Below, piece after piece: positions 7,799 to 15,666 of a stretch of 64,000 bases of DNA; the first letter of the stretch is position 1, and each line of letters opens with the position of its first letter. The DNA comes from Nocardia nova NBRC 15556 (lineage in GTDB: Bacteria > Actinomycetota > Actinomycetes > Mycobacteriales > Mycobacteriaceae). The notes under the pieces are model-generated. The model was not told the DNA's origin and did no database searches. It saw only the letters and a list, made by a program, of their open reading frames with translations. The stretch lies in the NCBI RefSeq assembly GCF_001613005.1, contig NZ_BDBN01000044.1:1-64000 (forward strand), in the 5' to 3' direction. A program made the position numbers and the translations under genes.

Positions 7799-8488
7799 AT
7801 GCGACGGATGACGGGCGTGTTGGCGGTACTCGTGGGAACCACCGTGCTGCTGAGCGGTTGTGGCAGTTCGGATTCGGGGACCTCACGCGAGGTGACGGTG
7901 GTCGGCACCGGTCAGGTGCGGGGAGCGCCGGACACCCTGAACGCCGACGTGGGTGTCGAAGTGACCGCGCCCGACGTGTCCACCGCCATCGCGAACGCCA
8001 ACGGCAAGGCCGCGGCGATCACCGATGCGATGGTGAACGCGGGCGCCACACGCGAGGACATCCGGACCACCGATGTGTCGGTGCAGCCGCAGTACGGCCC
8101 CGACCACAACGTCACCGGGTACACCGCGACCAACACCGTGCACGTCGTGGTTCGCGATCTGTCCAAGGCCTCGGGCGTATTGGCGTCGGCGGTCGGGGCC
8201 GGCGGGAACGACACCCGCATCCGCGGCGTGTCGTTCGCGCTCGACGACAATTCGAAACTGCTGGCCGACGCCCGGGCCGGCGCCTTCGCCGACGCCAAGG
8301 CGCGCGCCAACCAGTACGCGGTGCTGTCGGGCCTGAAGTTGAAGGACGTGAAGACCATCAACGAGACCAGCAGCGGGGAATCGGCGCCGCCGCAGGCCAA
8401 GGCCCAATTCGCTACTCCGGACGTACCTTTGGAACCCGGTCGGCAGACGGTGACCTTCACGGTGACGGTCACCTGGACCATGGGCTGA
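7799..8488 (+). CDS. SIMPL domain lipoprotein
   Basis: A 229-residue exported lipoprotein. Signal peptide MRRMTGVLAVLVGTTVLLSG with the lipidated Cys at position 21, followed by a SIMPL (DUF541) domain: VTVVGTGQV and later VSVQPQYG, VHVVVRDL and RGVSFALDD are typical strands. SIMPL proteins sit in the envelope; molecular role is poorly defined. There is no ribosome site before ATG 7799; a TAATTT box seven bases upstream suggests a leaderless transcript. The next gene (fabH) is convergent, ending 36 bases away. Confidence 0.85.
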   Translation: MRRMTGVLAVLVGTTVLLSGCGSSDSGTSREVTVVGTGQVRGAPDTLNADVGVEVTAPDVSTAIANANGKAAAITDAMVNAGATREDIRTTDVSVQPQYGPDHNVTGYTATNTVHVVVRDLSKASGVLASAVGAGGNDTRIRGVSFALDDNSKLLADARAGAFADAKARANQYAVLSGLKLKDVKTINETSSGESAPPQAKAQFATPDVPLEPGRQTVTFTVTVTWTMG

Positions 8489-8524
8489 CGCGCGCCCGCC
8501 GGACGCCCGCGCAGTTCGACTCGG

Positions 8525-9553
8525 CTACTGCCAGTTCGGCAGTTTCGCAACCTGCGCCGCGTAGGACAGGCCCGCGCCGAAAGCGACCAGCAACGCCGCC
8601 GCACCGGGCTTGCTCTCGCCCGACCGCAGCATGGCCTCCATGGCCAGCGGAACCGAGGCGGCCGAGGTGTTGCCGGTCTCCTCGATGTCGTTGGCCAGTG
8701 CGCAATTGGCCGACAACTTCAGCTCGCGCGCCATGATCTCGATGATGCGGCCGTTGGCCTGGTGCGGAACCATCGCGTCGATATCGCCGGGGGTCAGGCC
8801 GGCCCGCTCGATCGCGTCCAGGCAGACCTTCTTCAGCGAATGGGCGGCCCAGCGGAAGACCGCGGTGCCCTCCATCGCCAGGTACGGGCGGACCGCGTCG
8901 GTGCCCTTCTCGTCGATCTCGCGGAAGAACTCCATCCAGTCCTTGTCCTGGCGGATCGCGTGATGCTGTTCGCCGTCCGAACCCCAGACGGTGGGGCCGA
9001 TGCCCGGCTCGTCGGACGGGCCGACGATCACGGCACCCGCACCGTCGGCGAACAGGAAGGCGGTGCCGCGGTCGGCCGGGTTGAACGTGTCCGTGAGCCG
9101 CTCGACGCCGATCACCAGCACGTGGCCCGCTGTGCCACCCTTGACCAGATCCGAGGCCACGCCCAGCGCATGGCAGAAGCCCGCGCACCCGGCGGAGATG
9201 TCGAATGCGGCCGGATTGTTCATCCCGAGTTCGGTGGCGATCTGCGGGGCGGCCGCCGGGGTCAGCAGCAGCCAGGTCGAGGTCGCGACGATGACGCAGT
9301 CGACCTGCTCGGCAGTGATCCCCGCGGCGGCCATGGCATCGCGCGCCGCGGCGGCGCTCATGGCGATGATGGTCTCGGATTCGGAGGCGAACCGCCGGGT
9401 CCGGATGCCCGAGCGGGTGCGAATCCATTCGTCGCTGGATTCGATCGGTCCGGCGACTTCCTCATTGGTCACGACCCGGGCGGGGCGGTACACACCGAGC
9501 CCGAGCATCGCCGTGTGCTCCACCCCGGTGACTTGGGCGAGTCGAGCAGCCAT
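8525..9553 (-). CDS. fabH: Beta-ketoacyl-ACP synthase III family protein
   Basis: A 342-residue thiolase-fold condensing enzyme. The catalytic triad of KAS III is complete: Cys123 in AGCAGF, His264 in PHQANGR and Asn295 in GNTSAAS. KAS III enzymes condense an acyl-CoA primer with malonyl-ACP to start fatty acid chains; in mycolate bacteria FabH links type I and type II fatty acid synthesis. Length is close to the family norm (about 335). ATG 9553 has GGAG eight bases upstream. It is not in a fatty acid operon, so the acyl-CoA specificity is open; some paralogues serve other ketosynthase roles. Confidence 0.88.
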   Translation of the reverse strand: MAARLAQVTGVEHTAMLGLGVYRPARVVTNEEVAGPIESSDEWIRTRSGIRTRRFASESETIIAMSAAAARDAMAAAGITAEQVDCVIVATSTWLLLTPAAAPQIATELGMNNPAAFDISAGCAGFCHALGVASDLVKGGTAGHVLVIGVERLTDTFNPADRGTAFLFADGAGAVIVGPSDEPGIGPTVWGSDGEQHHAIRQDKDWMEFFREIDEKGTDAVRPYLAMEGTAVFRWAAHSLKKVCLDAIERAGLTPGDIDAMVPHQANGRIIEIMARELKLSANCALANDIEETGNTSAASVPLAMEAMLRSGESKPGAAALLVAFGAGLSYAAQVAKLPNWQ

Positions 9554-9874
9554 CGCGCATCTCCTATGTACCTGCCGGCGGGCCGGAGAACCGGAAATTT
9601 GCCCCGGTCCGGGCGCCACCCGCTATCGAACATTCCTTCATCGGGCCTCGGAGGCCGACGCGCTCGTCGTTCGCGAACCGACGGTTCGACCCGACGAGTC
9701 CGAGTGCTACGTGCGCGTAGACATGAGGCCCCCTCATATTAATAGGAATGCTAATCCCCACGGTGGGTATTGTCACAATCGATTCGTGTAGAACCGGCTC
9801 GCAGACTGGTTCCGATACCGAACCGTGGCGAGGCGACGACGGCAATTTCCGACGAGTTTCCCTGGAGGACACCA
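9554..9874. other. 321-bp divergent intergenic region
   Basis: No convincing gene. It holds the promoters of fabH (minus) and the GlsB-type gene (plus). I see a GGGTAT hexamer (9765-9770) that would fit a SigB/SigF -10, without a matching -35, an 11-bp palindrome ATTGTCACAAT (9769-9779), and an ATGAGG/CCTCAT inverted repeat near 9723-9737. A short AT-richer patch lies at 9737-9755. Confidence 0.4.
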
Positions 9875-10147
9875 ATGCTCGGTCTCGGAATCATCGGCTG
9901 GATCATCATCGGCGGCCTGGCGGGCTGGATCGCCAGCAAGATCATGGGCACCGACGCCCAGCAGGGCATCCTGCTCAATATCGTCGTGGGGGTGATCGGC
10001 GGCCTGATCGGCGGTTTCATCCTGCGGCTGTTCGGCGTCGACGTGCACAGCGGCGGCTTCTTCTTCAGCTTCCTCACCTGCCTGGGCGGAGCGGTGATCC
10101 TGCTGTGGCTGGTGCGGCTGGCCACGGGGCGCAAAGCCGCGCGCTGA
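9875..10147 (+). CDS. GlsB/YeaQ/YmgE family stress-response membrane protein
   Basis: A 90-residue membrane protein with three hydrophobic segments (about 3-20, 28-50 and 58-80). The glycine-rich helices (IIGWIIIGGLAGWIASKIMG and VVGVIGGLIGGFI) are typical of the transglycosylase-associated/GlsB family found under general stress control in many bacteria. Function is not established. ATG 9875 has CTGGAGG seven bases upstream; the frame is open further upstream but without a start signal. Confidence 0.85.
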   Translation: MLGLGIIGWIIIGGLAGWIASKIMGTDAQQGILLNIVVGVIGGLIGGFILRLFGVDVHSGGFFFSFLTCLGGAVILLWLVRLATGRKAAR

Positions 10148-10271
10148 CGGCATCCGGCGGCGAGTACGCCCGATCGGGACCACGCCACGGTGATGCCGTG
10201 TCCCGTAAGGTGTGAGCGCGGTCCCGGAAGCTCTGCGGACCGAATGTCATCCGCGCACGAAAGAGGAGTCC

Positions 10272-10991
10272 GTGGCCCGCCGCCCCACCCCGCCCGGTAC
10301 GCCCGAACGTACCGGGCTCGGTCATGTCGCCGACCTGGTCAAAGCAGCGATTCCGCCGCTGCATCCCGCCGGCCTGCCCTTCGTGGCCGCGCCGCTGGCG
10401 GTGGCGGTTCTCGGCGGGCGGCGCCGTCGCTGGCTGCGCCGCACCGGGCTGACCGCGGCCGCGGCCTCGGCGGCCTTCTTCCGGCATCCGCACCGGGTGC
10501 CGCCGAATCGGGCGAATATCGTCGTCGCCCCGGCCGACGGTGAGATCGCACTCGTCGATACCGCGGTGCCGCCGGCCGAGCTGAACCTCGGCGACACCCC
10601 GCTGCCCCGGGTGAGCATCTTCCTGTCGGTGCTCGACGTGCACGTGCAGCGCACCCCGGTTTCGGGCACCGTGCGCACCATCGCCTACCAGCGTGGTCAA
10701 TTCCGCTCGGCGGATCTGCCGGAGGCCAGTTCGGTGAACGAGCGCAACAGCATGGTGCTCGAGACCGCCTCCGGTCAGCTGGTGACGGTCGTCCAGATCG
10801 CCGGACTGCTGGCACGGCGCATCGTCTGCGACGCCAAGGTCGGCGACGCGTTGAGCATCGGCGAGACCTACGGTCTGATCCGGTTCGGGTCGCGGGTCGA
10901 CACCTACTTCCCGGCCGGCACCCGGCTGCTGGTCGAGCCCGGACAGCGCACGATCGGCGCGGAAACGGTGCTGGCCGAACTGCTGCCATGA
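10272..10991 (+). CDS. psd: Phosphatidylserine decarboxylase
   Basis: A 239-residue, short-form phosphatidylserine decarboxylase that makes phosphatidylethanolamine. The self-cleavage site Gly206-Ser207 in IRFGSRVD would give a small alpha subunit with a pyruvoyl group and a larger beta subunit. SVLDVHVQRTP and the conserved SVNERNS stretch are family features. The start is GTG 10272 with GAGGAG just upstream; an earlier GTG at 10212 is in frame but lacks a ribosome site. A TAAGGT -10-like box is at 10206-10211. It overlaps pssA by four bases, so the two steps of phosphatidylethanolamine synthesis are translationally coupled. Confidence 0.93.
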   Translation: MARRPTPPGTPERTGLGHVADLVKAAIPPLHPAGLPFVAAPLAVAVLGGRRRRWLRRTGLTAAAASAAFFRHPHRVPPNRANIVVAPADGEIALVDTAVPPAELNLGDTPLPRVSIFLSVLDVHVQRTPVSGTVRTIAYQRGQFRSADLPEASSVNERNSMVLETASGQLVTVVQIAGLLARRIVCDAKVGDALSIGETYGLIRFGSRVDTYFPAGTRLLVEPGQRTIGAETVLAELLP

Positions 10992-11896
10992 TCGAGAACA
11001 CCGTGACCGAACCGGGTCGCCGCCGCCGCACGATTCGCCTGCTGCCGAGCATCGTGACGATCCTGGCGCTGTGTGCCGGACTGTCGGCGGTGAAATTCGC
11101 ACTCGACGGCTCCCTCGACATCGCCCTGGCGATGATCGGCGCGGCCGCCGTCCTCGACACCCTCGACGGCCGGCTGGCCCGGATGCTGTCGGCGACCACC
11201 AAGATCGGCGCCGAACTGGATTCGCTGGCCGATGCCATCTCCTTCGGCGTCGCACCGGCCCTGGTGCTGTACGTGACCTTCCTGCGCCAGGACAGCGCGG
11301 GCTGGATCATCGCGCTGATCTACGCGGTGAGCATCGTGCTGCGGCTGGCCCGGTTCAACACGATCATGGACGACGACACCCGGCCCGACTGGGAGCGCGA
11401 ATACTTCACCGGCGTTCCCGCGCCGGCGGCGGCGTTGATCGCGCTGCTGCCGATCGCGCTGCACAGCCAGTTCGGCGAGGGATGGTGGAACAACTTCCCG
11501 ATGGTGGCGGCGTGGACCGTGTTCGCGGCGCTGCTCGCGGTCAGCACGATCCCCACGCTGGCGATGAAGTCGGTGTCGGTCGCGCCGCAGGCGGCCGCAC
11601 TGTTGCTGGTCCTGGTCGCGCTGGCCGCGGCCGCCCTGGTCACCTATCCGCTGATCCTGCTGATGGTGCTGATCGGGCTGTATCTGGTGCACATCCCGTT
11701 CGCGTGGCGCTCGCAGCGCTGGGTGGCGGCGCGGCCGGAGACCTGGCATCACAAACCGGCCGAACGTCGTGCGCAGCGGCGTGCGGCCCGGCGGATGCCG
11801 CCGATCGGCGAGGGTGCGCGGCTGCGGCTGCGGCGGCCGCCGGGCATTCGCGAATCGTCGGCGCGGTTGCGGTTGCGCAGGCCGGGCGGGCGCTGA
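10988..11896 (+). CDS. pssA: CDP-diacylglycerol-serine O-phosphatidyltransferase
   Basis: A 302-residue membrane enzyme that makes phosphatidylserine from CDP-diacylglycerol and serine. The CDP-alcohol phosphotransferase signature is complete: Asp57, Asp60, Gly61, Ala64, Arg65, Gly74, Asp78 and Asp82 within about 45 residues of the first membrane helix. Several hydrophobic helices follow to about residue 235, then an arginine-rich cytoplasmic tail (QRRAARR, RLRLRR). It starts inside the last codons of psd (ATGA overlap). Order psd-pssA-ATPase matches other mycolate actinomycetes. Confidence 0.93.
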   Translation: MIENTVTEPGRRRRTIRLLPSIVTILALCAGLSAVKFALDGSLDIALAMIGAAAVLDTLDGRLARMLSATTKIGAELDSLADAISFGVAPALVLYVTFLRQDSAGWIIALIYAVSIVLRLARFNTIMDDDTRPDWEREYFTGVPAPAAALIALLPIALHSQFGEGWWNNFPMVAAWTVFAALLAVSTIPTLAMKSVSVAPQAAALLLVLVALAAAALVTYPLILLMVLIGLYLVHIPFAWRSQRWVAARPETWHHKPAERRAQRRAARRMPPIGEGARLRLRRPPGIRESSARLRLRRPGGR

Positions 11897-11941
11897 GCGG
11901 GAGAGCTCGATCCACACGGCCGCTACCGCGCCGCGGGCACA

Positions 11942-14158
11942 ATGGCAGACGTGCCTGAATTGTCGCTGACCGCCCGACTCAACCGCTCGGCCGCCGACGC
12001 CCGCCGCGGCGTGGTTCGCCTGCATTCCGAGGCGCTCGCGGCCCTGGGATTGCGGGAGTGGGACGGAATCAGCGTGATCGGCTCCCGGCGCACGGCCGCG
12101 GTGGTCGGCCGGGCGCCCGCCGATACACCCGCCGGAATCGCCCTGCTCGACGATGTGACGCTGTCCAATGCCGGGGTGCGCGAGGACGGCGCGGTGGTCG
12201 TGGCCCCGGTGACGGTGTACGGGGCCCGGCACATCTCGGTGACCGGTTCGGTCGCGGCGATGGGCGCGATCGCGGAATCCACGCTGCGGCAGGCGCTGCT
12301 CGGCAAGGTCGTCACCGTCGGTGACGCGGTATCGCTGCTGCCCCGCGATCTGGGGCCGGGCACCAGCTCCGCCGCCGCGACACAAGCGCTCTCGCGCACC
12401 TTCGCGATCGCCTGGACCTCGGAACTGCTGACCGTGACCACCACCGATCCCACCGGCGGCCCGGTGAGCGTGCAGCCCAACAGCGCGGTCGTGTGGGGCG
12501 CCGCGGCCCCGGCGGCGGACGCCTCCCACGATCCCCGGGGCGCGCTGGCGCCGAATCGTCCCGGCAGCCGGATGCTGGTGCGCGAGCGTCCCTCGGCCGT
12601 CCCGGTGGCGGATCTGGCCGGGGTGCGCGCGCCCGCGGCGAAACTGTCGGAATGGCTGAGCCTGGCGCTCGACGAACCCGAACTCCTGCGGACCCTCGGC
12701 GCCCCGCCGCATCTGGGCGTGCTGATCACCGGGCCCGCCGGCGCCGGCAAAGCCACCCTGGCACGCGCGGTGTCGACACCGCGGCGCATCGTGGAACTGG
12801 ACGGCCCGACCGTCGGCGCGTCCGAGAGCGGCACCCGGTTGCGCGAGGTGGGGCTCGCGGTCTCGGAGGTCTGCTCCGGCGCGGGTGGTGTCCTGCTGAT
12901 CACCGATATCGACGCCCTGCTTCCCGAGCAGCCGGAGCCCGTGGCGACGCTCATTCTGGATCAACTGCGCGCCGCGGTGGCCACGGCCGGAGTGGCCTTC
13001 CTGGCCACCACCTCTCATCCCACCGCGGTCGACAGCCGGCTACGGGCACCGGATCTCTGTGATCGCGAAGTGGCGCTGACGCTGCCGACCGCCGCGGTCC
13101 GCACGGAACTGCTGCAACAACTGCTGCGCAAGGTACCGACCGAGGATCTCGATCTCGACGAGATCGCCTCGCGCACACCGGGATTCGTCGTCTCGGACCT
13201 CGCGGCGCTGTGCCGGGAGGCGGCGCTGCGGGCGGCCTCGCGGGCCAGCCGCGATCACGCCGAGCCGAAGTTGATGCAGGCGGATCTGGTCGGCGCGCTG
13301 GAGGTGATCCGGCCGCTCTCGCGTTCGGGTACGGAGGAACTGGCGATCGGCAGCCTGAGCCTCGACGACGTCGGCGATATGACCGAGACCAAACAGGCGC
13401 TCACCGAGGCGGTGCTGTGGCCGCTGCGGCATCCGGATTCGTTCGCGCGCCTGGGTATCGACCCGCCGCGCGGAGTGCTGCTGTACGGACCGCCGGGTTG
13501 CGGGAAGACGTTCCTGGTGCGCGCGCTGGCCGGAAGTGGGCAGCTCAGCGTGCATACGGTCAAGGGCGCCGAACTGATGGACAAATGGGTCGGCTCCTCC
13601 GAGCGCGCGGTACGCGAACTGTTCCAGCGAGCCCGCGATTCCGCTCCCTCGCTGATCTTCCTCGACGAGATCGACGCCCTCGCCCCGCGACGCGGCCAGA
13701 GCACGGACTCCGGCGTCGGCGACCGGGTGGTCGCGGCGCTGCTCACCGAACTGGACGGGGTGGAACCGCTGCGCGATGTGGTGGTGGTCGGCGCCACCAA
13801 CCGGCCCGAATTGATCGACCCCGCGCTGCTGCGTCCGGGCCGGTTGGAGCGGCTGGTCTTCGTCCCGCCGCCGGACGCCGCGGCCCGGGCCGAAATCCTG
13901 CGCACCGCAAGCCGTTCCGTGCCGCTGAGCGACGATGTGGACCTCGCCGCACTGGCCGCCGACCTGGACGGCTACTCGGCGGCCGACTGCGCGGCACTGC
14001 TGCGCGAGGCCGCGATGGCCGCGATGCGCCGCGATGTGGATGCCGCCGCGCTCGGCGCCGCGGATCTGGCGACGGCCCGCGGCAGTGTGCGGCCCTCCCT
14101 CGACGCCGATCAGGTCGAGGCGCTGCGGCAGTACGCCGGCAAGCGCGCGACACTCTGA
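11942..14158 (+). CDS. Tandem AAA ATPase, CDC48/p97-like
   Basis: A 738-residue protein: an N-terminal double-psi barrel-like substrate domain (about 1-160), then two AAA modules. The first has Walker A GPAGAGKA (264-271) but a degenerate Walker B, LLITDIDAL (about 318-326), with no Glu after the Asp. The second is complete: GPPGCGKT at about 515, FLDEIDALAP at about 573, and Arg-finger region ATNRPELIDPALLRPGR. This is the actinobacterial CDC48-like family whose gene follows pssA in mycobacteria. It probably unfolds or remodels proteins with D2 as the motor (inference). ATG 11942 is used; GTG 11951 is an alternative. Gap to pssA is 45 bases. Confidence 0.88.
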   Translation: MADVPELSLTARLNRSAADARRGVVRLHSEALAALGLREWDGISVIGSRRTAAVVGRAPADTPAGIALLDDVTLSNAGVREDGAVVVAPVTVYGARHISVTGSVAAMGAIAESTLRQALLGKVVTVGDAVSLLPRDLGPGTSSAAATQALSRTFAIAWTSELLTVTTTDPTGGPVSVQPNSAVVWGAAAPAADASHDPRGALAPNRPGSRMLVRERPSAVPVADLAGVRAPAAKLSEWLSLALDEPELLRTLGAPPHLGVLITGPAGAGKATLARAVSTPRRIVELDGPTVGASESGTRLREVGLAVSEVCSGAGGVLLITDIDALLPEQPEPVATLILDQLRAAVATAGVAFLATTSHPTAVDSRLRAPDLCDREVALTLPTAAVRTELLQQLLRKVPTEDLDLDEIASRTPGFVVSDLAALCREAALRAASRASRDHAEPKLMQADLVGALEVIRPLSRSGTEELAIGSLSLDDVGDMTETKQALTEAVLWPLRHPDSFARLGIDPPRGVLLYGPPGCGKTFLVRALAGSGQLSVHTVKGAELMDKWVGSSERAVRELFQRARDSAPSLIFLDEIDALAPRRGQSTDSGVGDRVVAALLTELDGVEPLRDVVVVGATNRPELIDPALLRPGRLERLVFVPPPDAAARAEILRTASRSVPLSDDVDLAALAADLDGYSAADCAALLREAAMAAMRRDVDAAALGAADLATARGSVRPSLDADQVEALRQYAGKRATL

Positions 14159-14224
14159 TTCGCCGCGCCTCCGACCGGCGCGCCCGATCCGGCAGGTCTG
14201 CCCCGGTTCCACCCCGTTCGCAGG

Positions 14225-14230
14225 TATTTT
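14225..14230 (+). promoter_or_regulatory. -10 box of a probable leaderless mRNA
   Basis: TATTTT ends six bases before GTG 14237, with no ribosome binding site in between; this fits transcription starting at the start codon. Confidence 0.4.
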
Positions 14231-14236
14231 CGGCTG

Positions 14237-15547
14237 GTGCGCACGCACCACGCGGTTCTGGAGATGATCACGGCGGCCCTGGCCACCCTGGTCGCCGGGC
14301 TGTCGTTGCTGCTGCCCAACGGCTTCCGCTGGGCCTCGCAGACCTCGGTGCTGCAACTGGATATGCTCGCCGCCAGCCAGCCGCGGGCCATCGCCGTGGG
14401 CGCCATCGTGGCGCTGATCGTGGCCGTCTTCGCCACCACCGTCAACCATGCCCTGGTCGCCTGGGGCACGGCGCTGTGCGGGGTGGCGACCATGCTGCTG
14501 GCTCATCTGCTGGCCGAGAGCGGCGACCAGAGCATCGCGCCGGCCACGCTGAATTATCTGGAGGCGCTGGCGGGCGGAATTCTGCTGGGCGGAATCGCGG
14601 TCGCGGTGCTGCGCGGCTGGCTGCAGGTGTTCGGCTGGACCCTGGGCGCGCTCGCGGCTGTGGTCTTCGGCCAGCTCGGTTCGACCTCGACGGGAACAGT
14701 GCAGAACGGAGCGATGGGCGCGCCGGGCTGGTCGACGACCACGCTGCCGCCGCTGTGGTTGATCGTGATCACACTGGTCCTCGTGATCGCCGGCATGGTC
14801 GTCAATCGCAACCAGGACACCGTCGAGCGCCGCTCGGTCGAATTACCGATGGCGCCGATCGTCGCGGGACTGGTCTTCGTGATCGTCGAGGTGTTCGGTG
14901 CGGAATGGCTTGCCCGCCACGCCGAGAGCACGGGACATATCGTCACCGCCGCGGTGCTGACGGTGGCCGCGGCCGTGGTGGCGGCCGTGCTGCTGCCCCG
15001 GCGCGACGGTGTGCTGATCCTGCTGGCGGTCGCTCTGGCCGCGGTCGGCGGCGCGCTGATTCCGGCGCGGCTGCCGCTGTGGTCGGTCGCCCCCTTGGTG
15101 CTGCTGATCGCGCTGGGATTGATCGCGGGTTTCCGGCGTCCGCTGCCGATGCTCGCGGTCGTGGTGCTGGCCGCGATGGCGCTGTACTGCGCGTTGGTCA
15201 CCGGACATCGGATCGACGGTGGCGTGCAGGCGGCGGTGTTGAGCGGGCTCCTGGCTGTGGTGGGCGGCTACAGCTTCGGCAGTGCCGCACCGCGCTACAA
15301 CCCGACCCGGGTGCTGGGTGTGGCGATCGTGTTCGTGCCGTCGGTGATCACCGCGCTGCGCGACCGCCTCGGCCGGCAGCAGTGTGTCTCGGACCTCGGC
15401 CGGTGGTACCTGTGCCCGGCTCCGTCGATGGCCTCGCCCGCGCCGTTCTGGACCGCGCTGGGCATCACCGCCGGGTGCGCGGCGGGCCTGTTCGCCCTGC
15501 GCTATTGGCGCAAGCCGACCACCACCGAATCGGTAGCCGATATATAG
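14237..15547 (+). CDS. Polytopic membrane protein of unknown function
   Basis: A 436-residue protein with about 11-12 hydrophobic segments spread over its whole length, short loops, and no recognisable transport or catalytic motif. A loop near residues 145-165 is Ser/Thr/Gly-rich (probably outside), and two cysteines (in QQCVSDLGRWYLC, about 382-393) flank a C-terminal loop and could form a disulfide. I do not recognise the family. GTG start at 14237 without a ribosome site but with a TATTTT box six bases upstream. It follows the AAA ATPase by 78 bases in the same direction and precedes the Mrp operon. Confidence 0.75.
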   Translation: MRTHHAVLEMITAALATLVAGLSLLLPNGFRWASQTSVLQLDMLAASQPRAIAVGAIVALIVAVFATTVNHALVAWGTALCGVATMLLAHLLAESGDQSIAPATLNYLEALAGGILLGGIAVAVLRGWLQVFGWTLGALAAVVFGQLGSTSTGTVQNGAMGAPGWSTTTLPPLWLIVITLVLVIAGMVVNRNQDTVERRSVELPMAPIVAGLVFVIVEVFGAEWLARHAESTGHIVTAAVLTVAAAVVAAVLLPRRDGVLILLAVALAAVGGALIPARLPLWSVAPLVLLIALGLIAGFRRPLPMLAVVVLAAMALYCALVTGHRIDGGVQAAVLSGLLAVVGGYSFGSAAPRYNPTRVLGVAIVFVPSVITALRDRLGRQQCVSDLGRWYLCPAPSMASPAPFWTALGITAGCAAGLFALRYWRKPTTTESVADI

Positions 15548-15666
15548 CCATCGTCTCTGGAAGGTCGCGCTCCGGACCGCGCCGGATCCGGCCGTGACCA
15601 CTGAAGCCCGGAGTCAGCAGTAGGATCGGGGCGCCACCACCCCGCCGCCGACCGACGGAGTGACGT

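Noticed and set aside
9765..9770. SigB/SigF promoter for the GlsB-type gene
   Set aside because: GGGTAT is present, but no GTTT-like -35 at the right distance.
13210..15597. Long plus-strand frame spanning the 3' half of the AAA ATPase and the membrane protein
   Set aside because: Arginine/glycine-rich low-complexity translation with no domains, frame-shifted relative to two genes with clear features.
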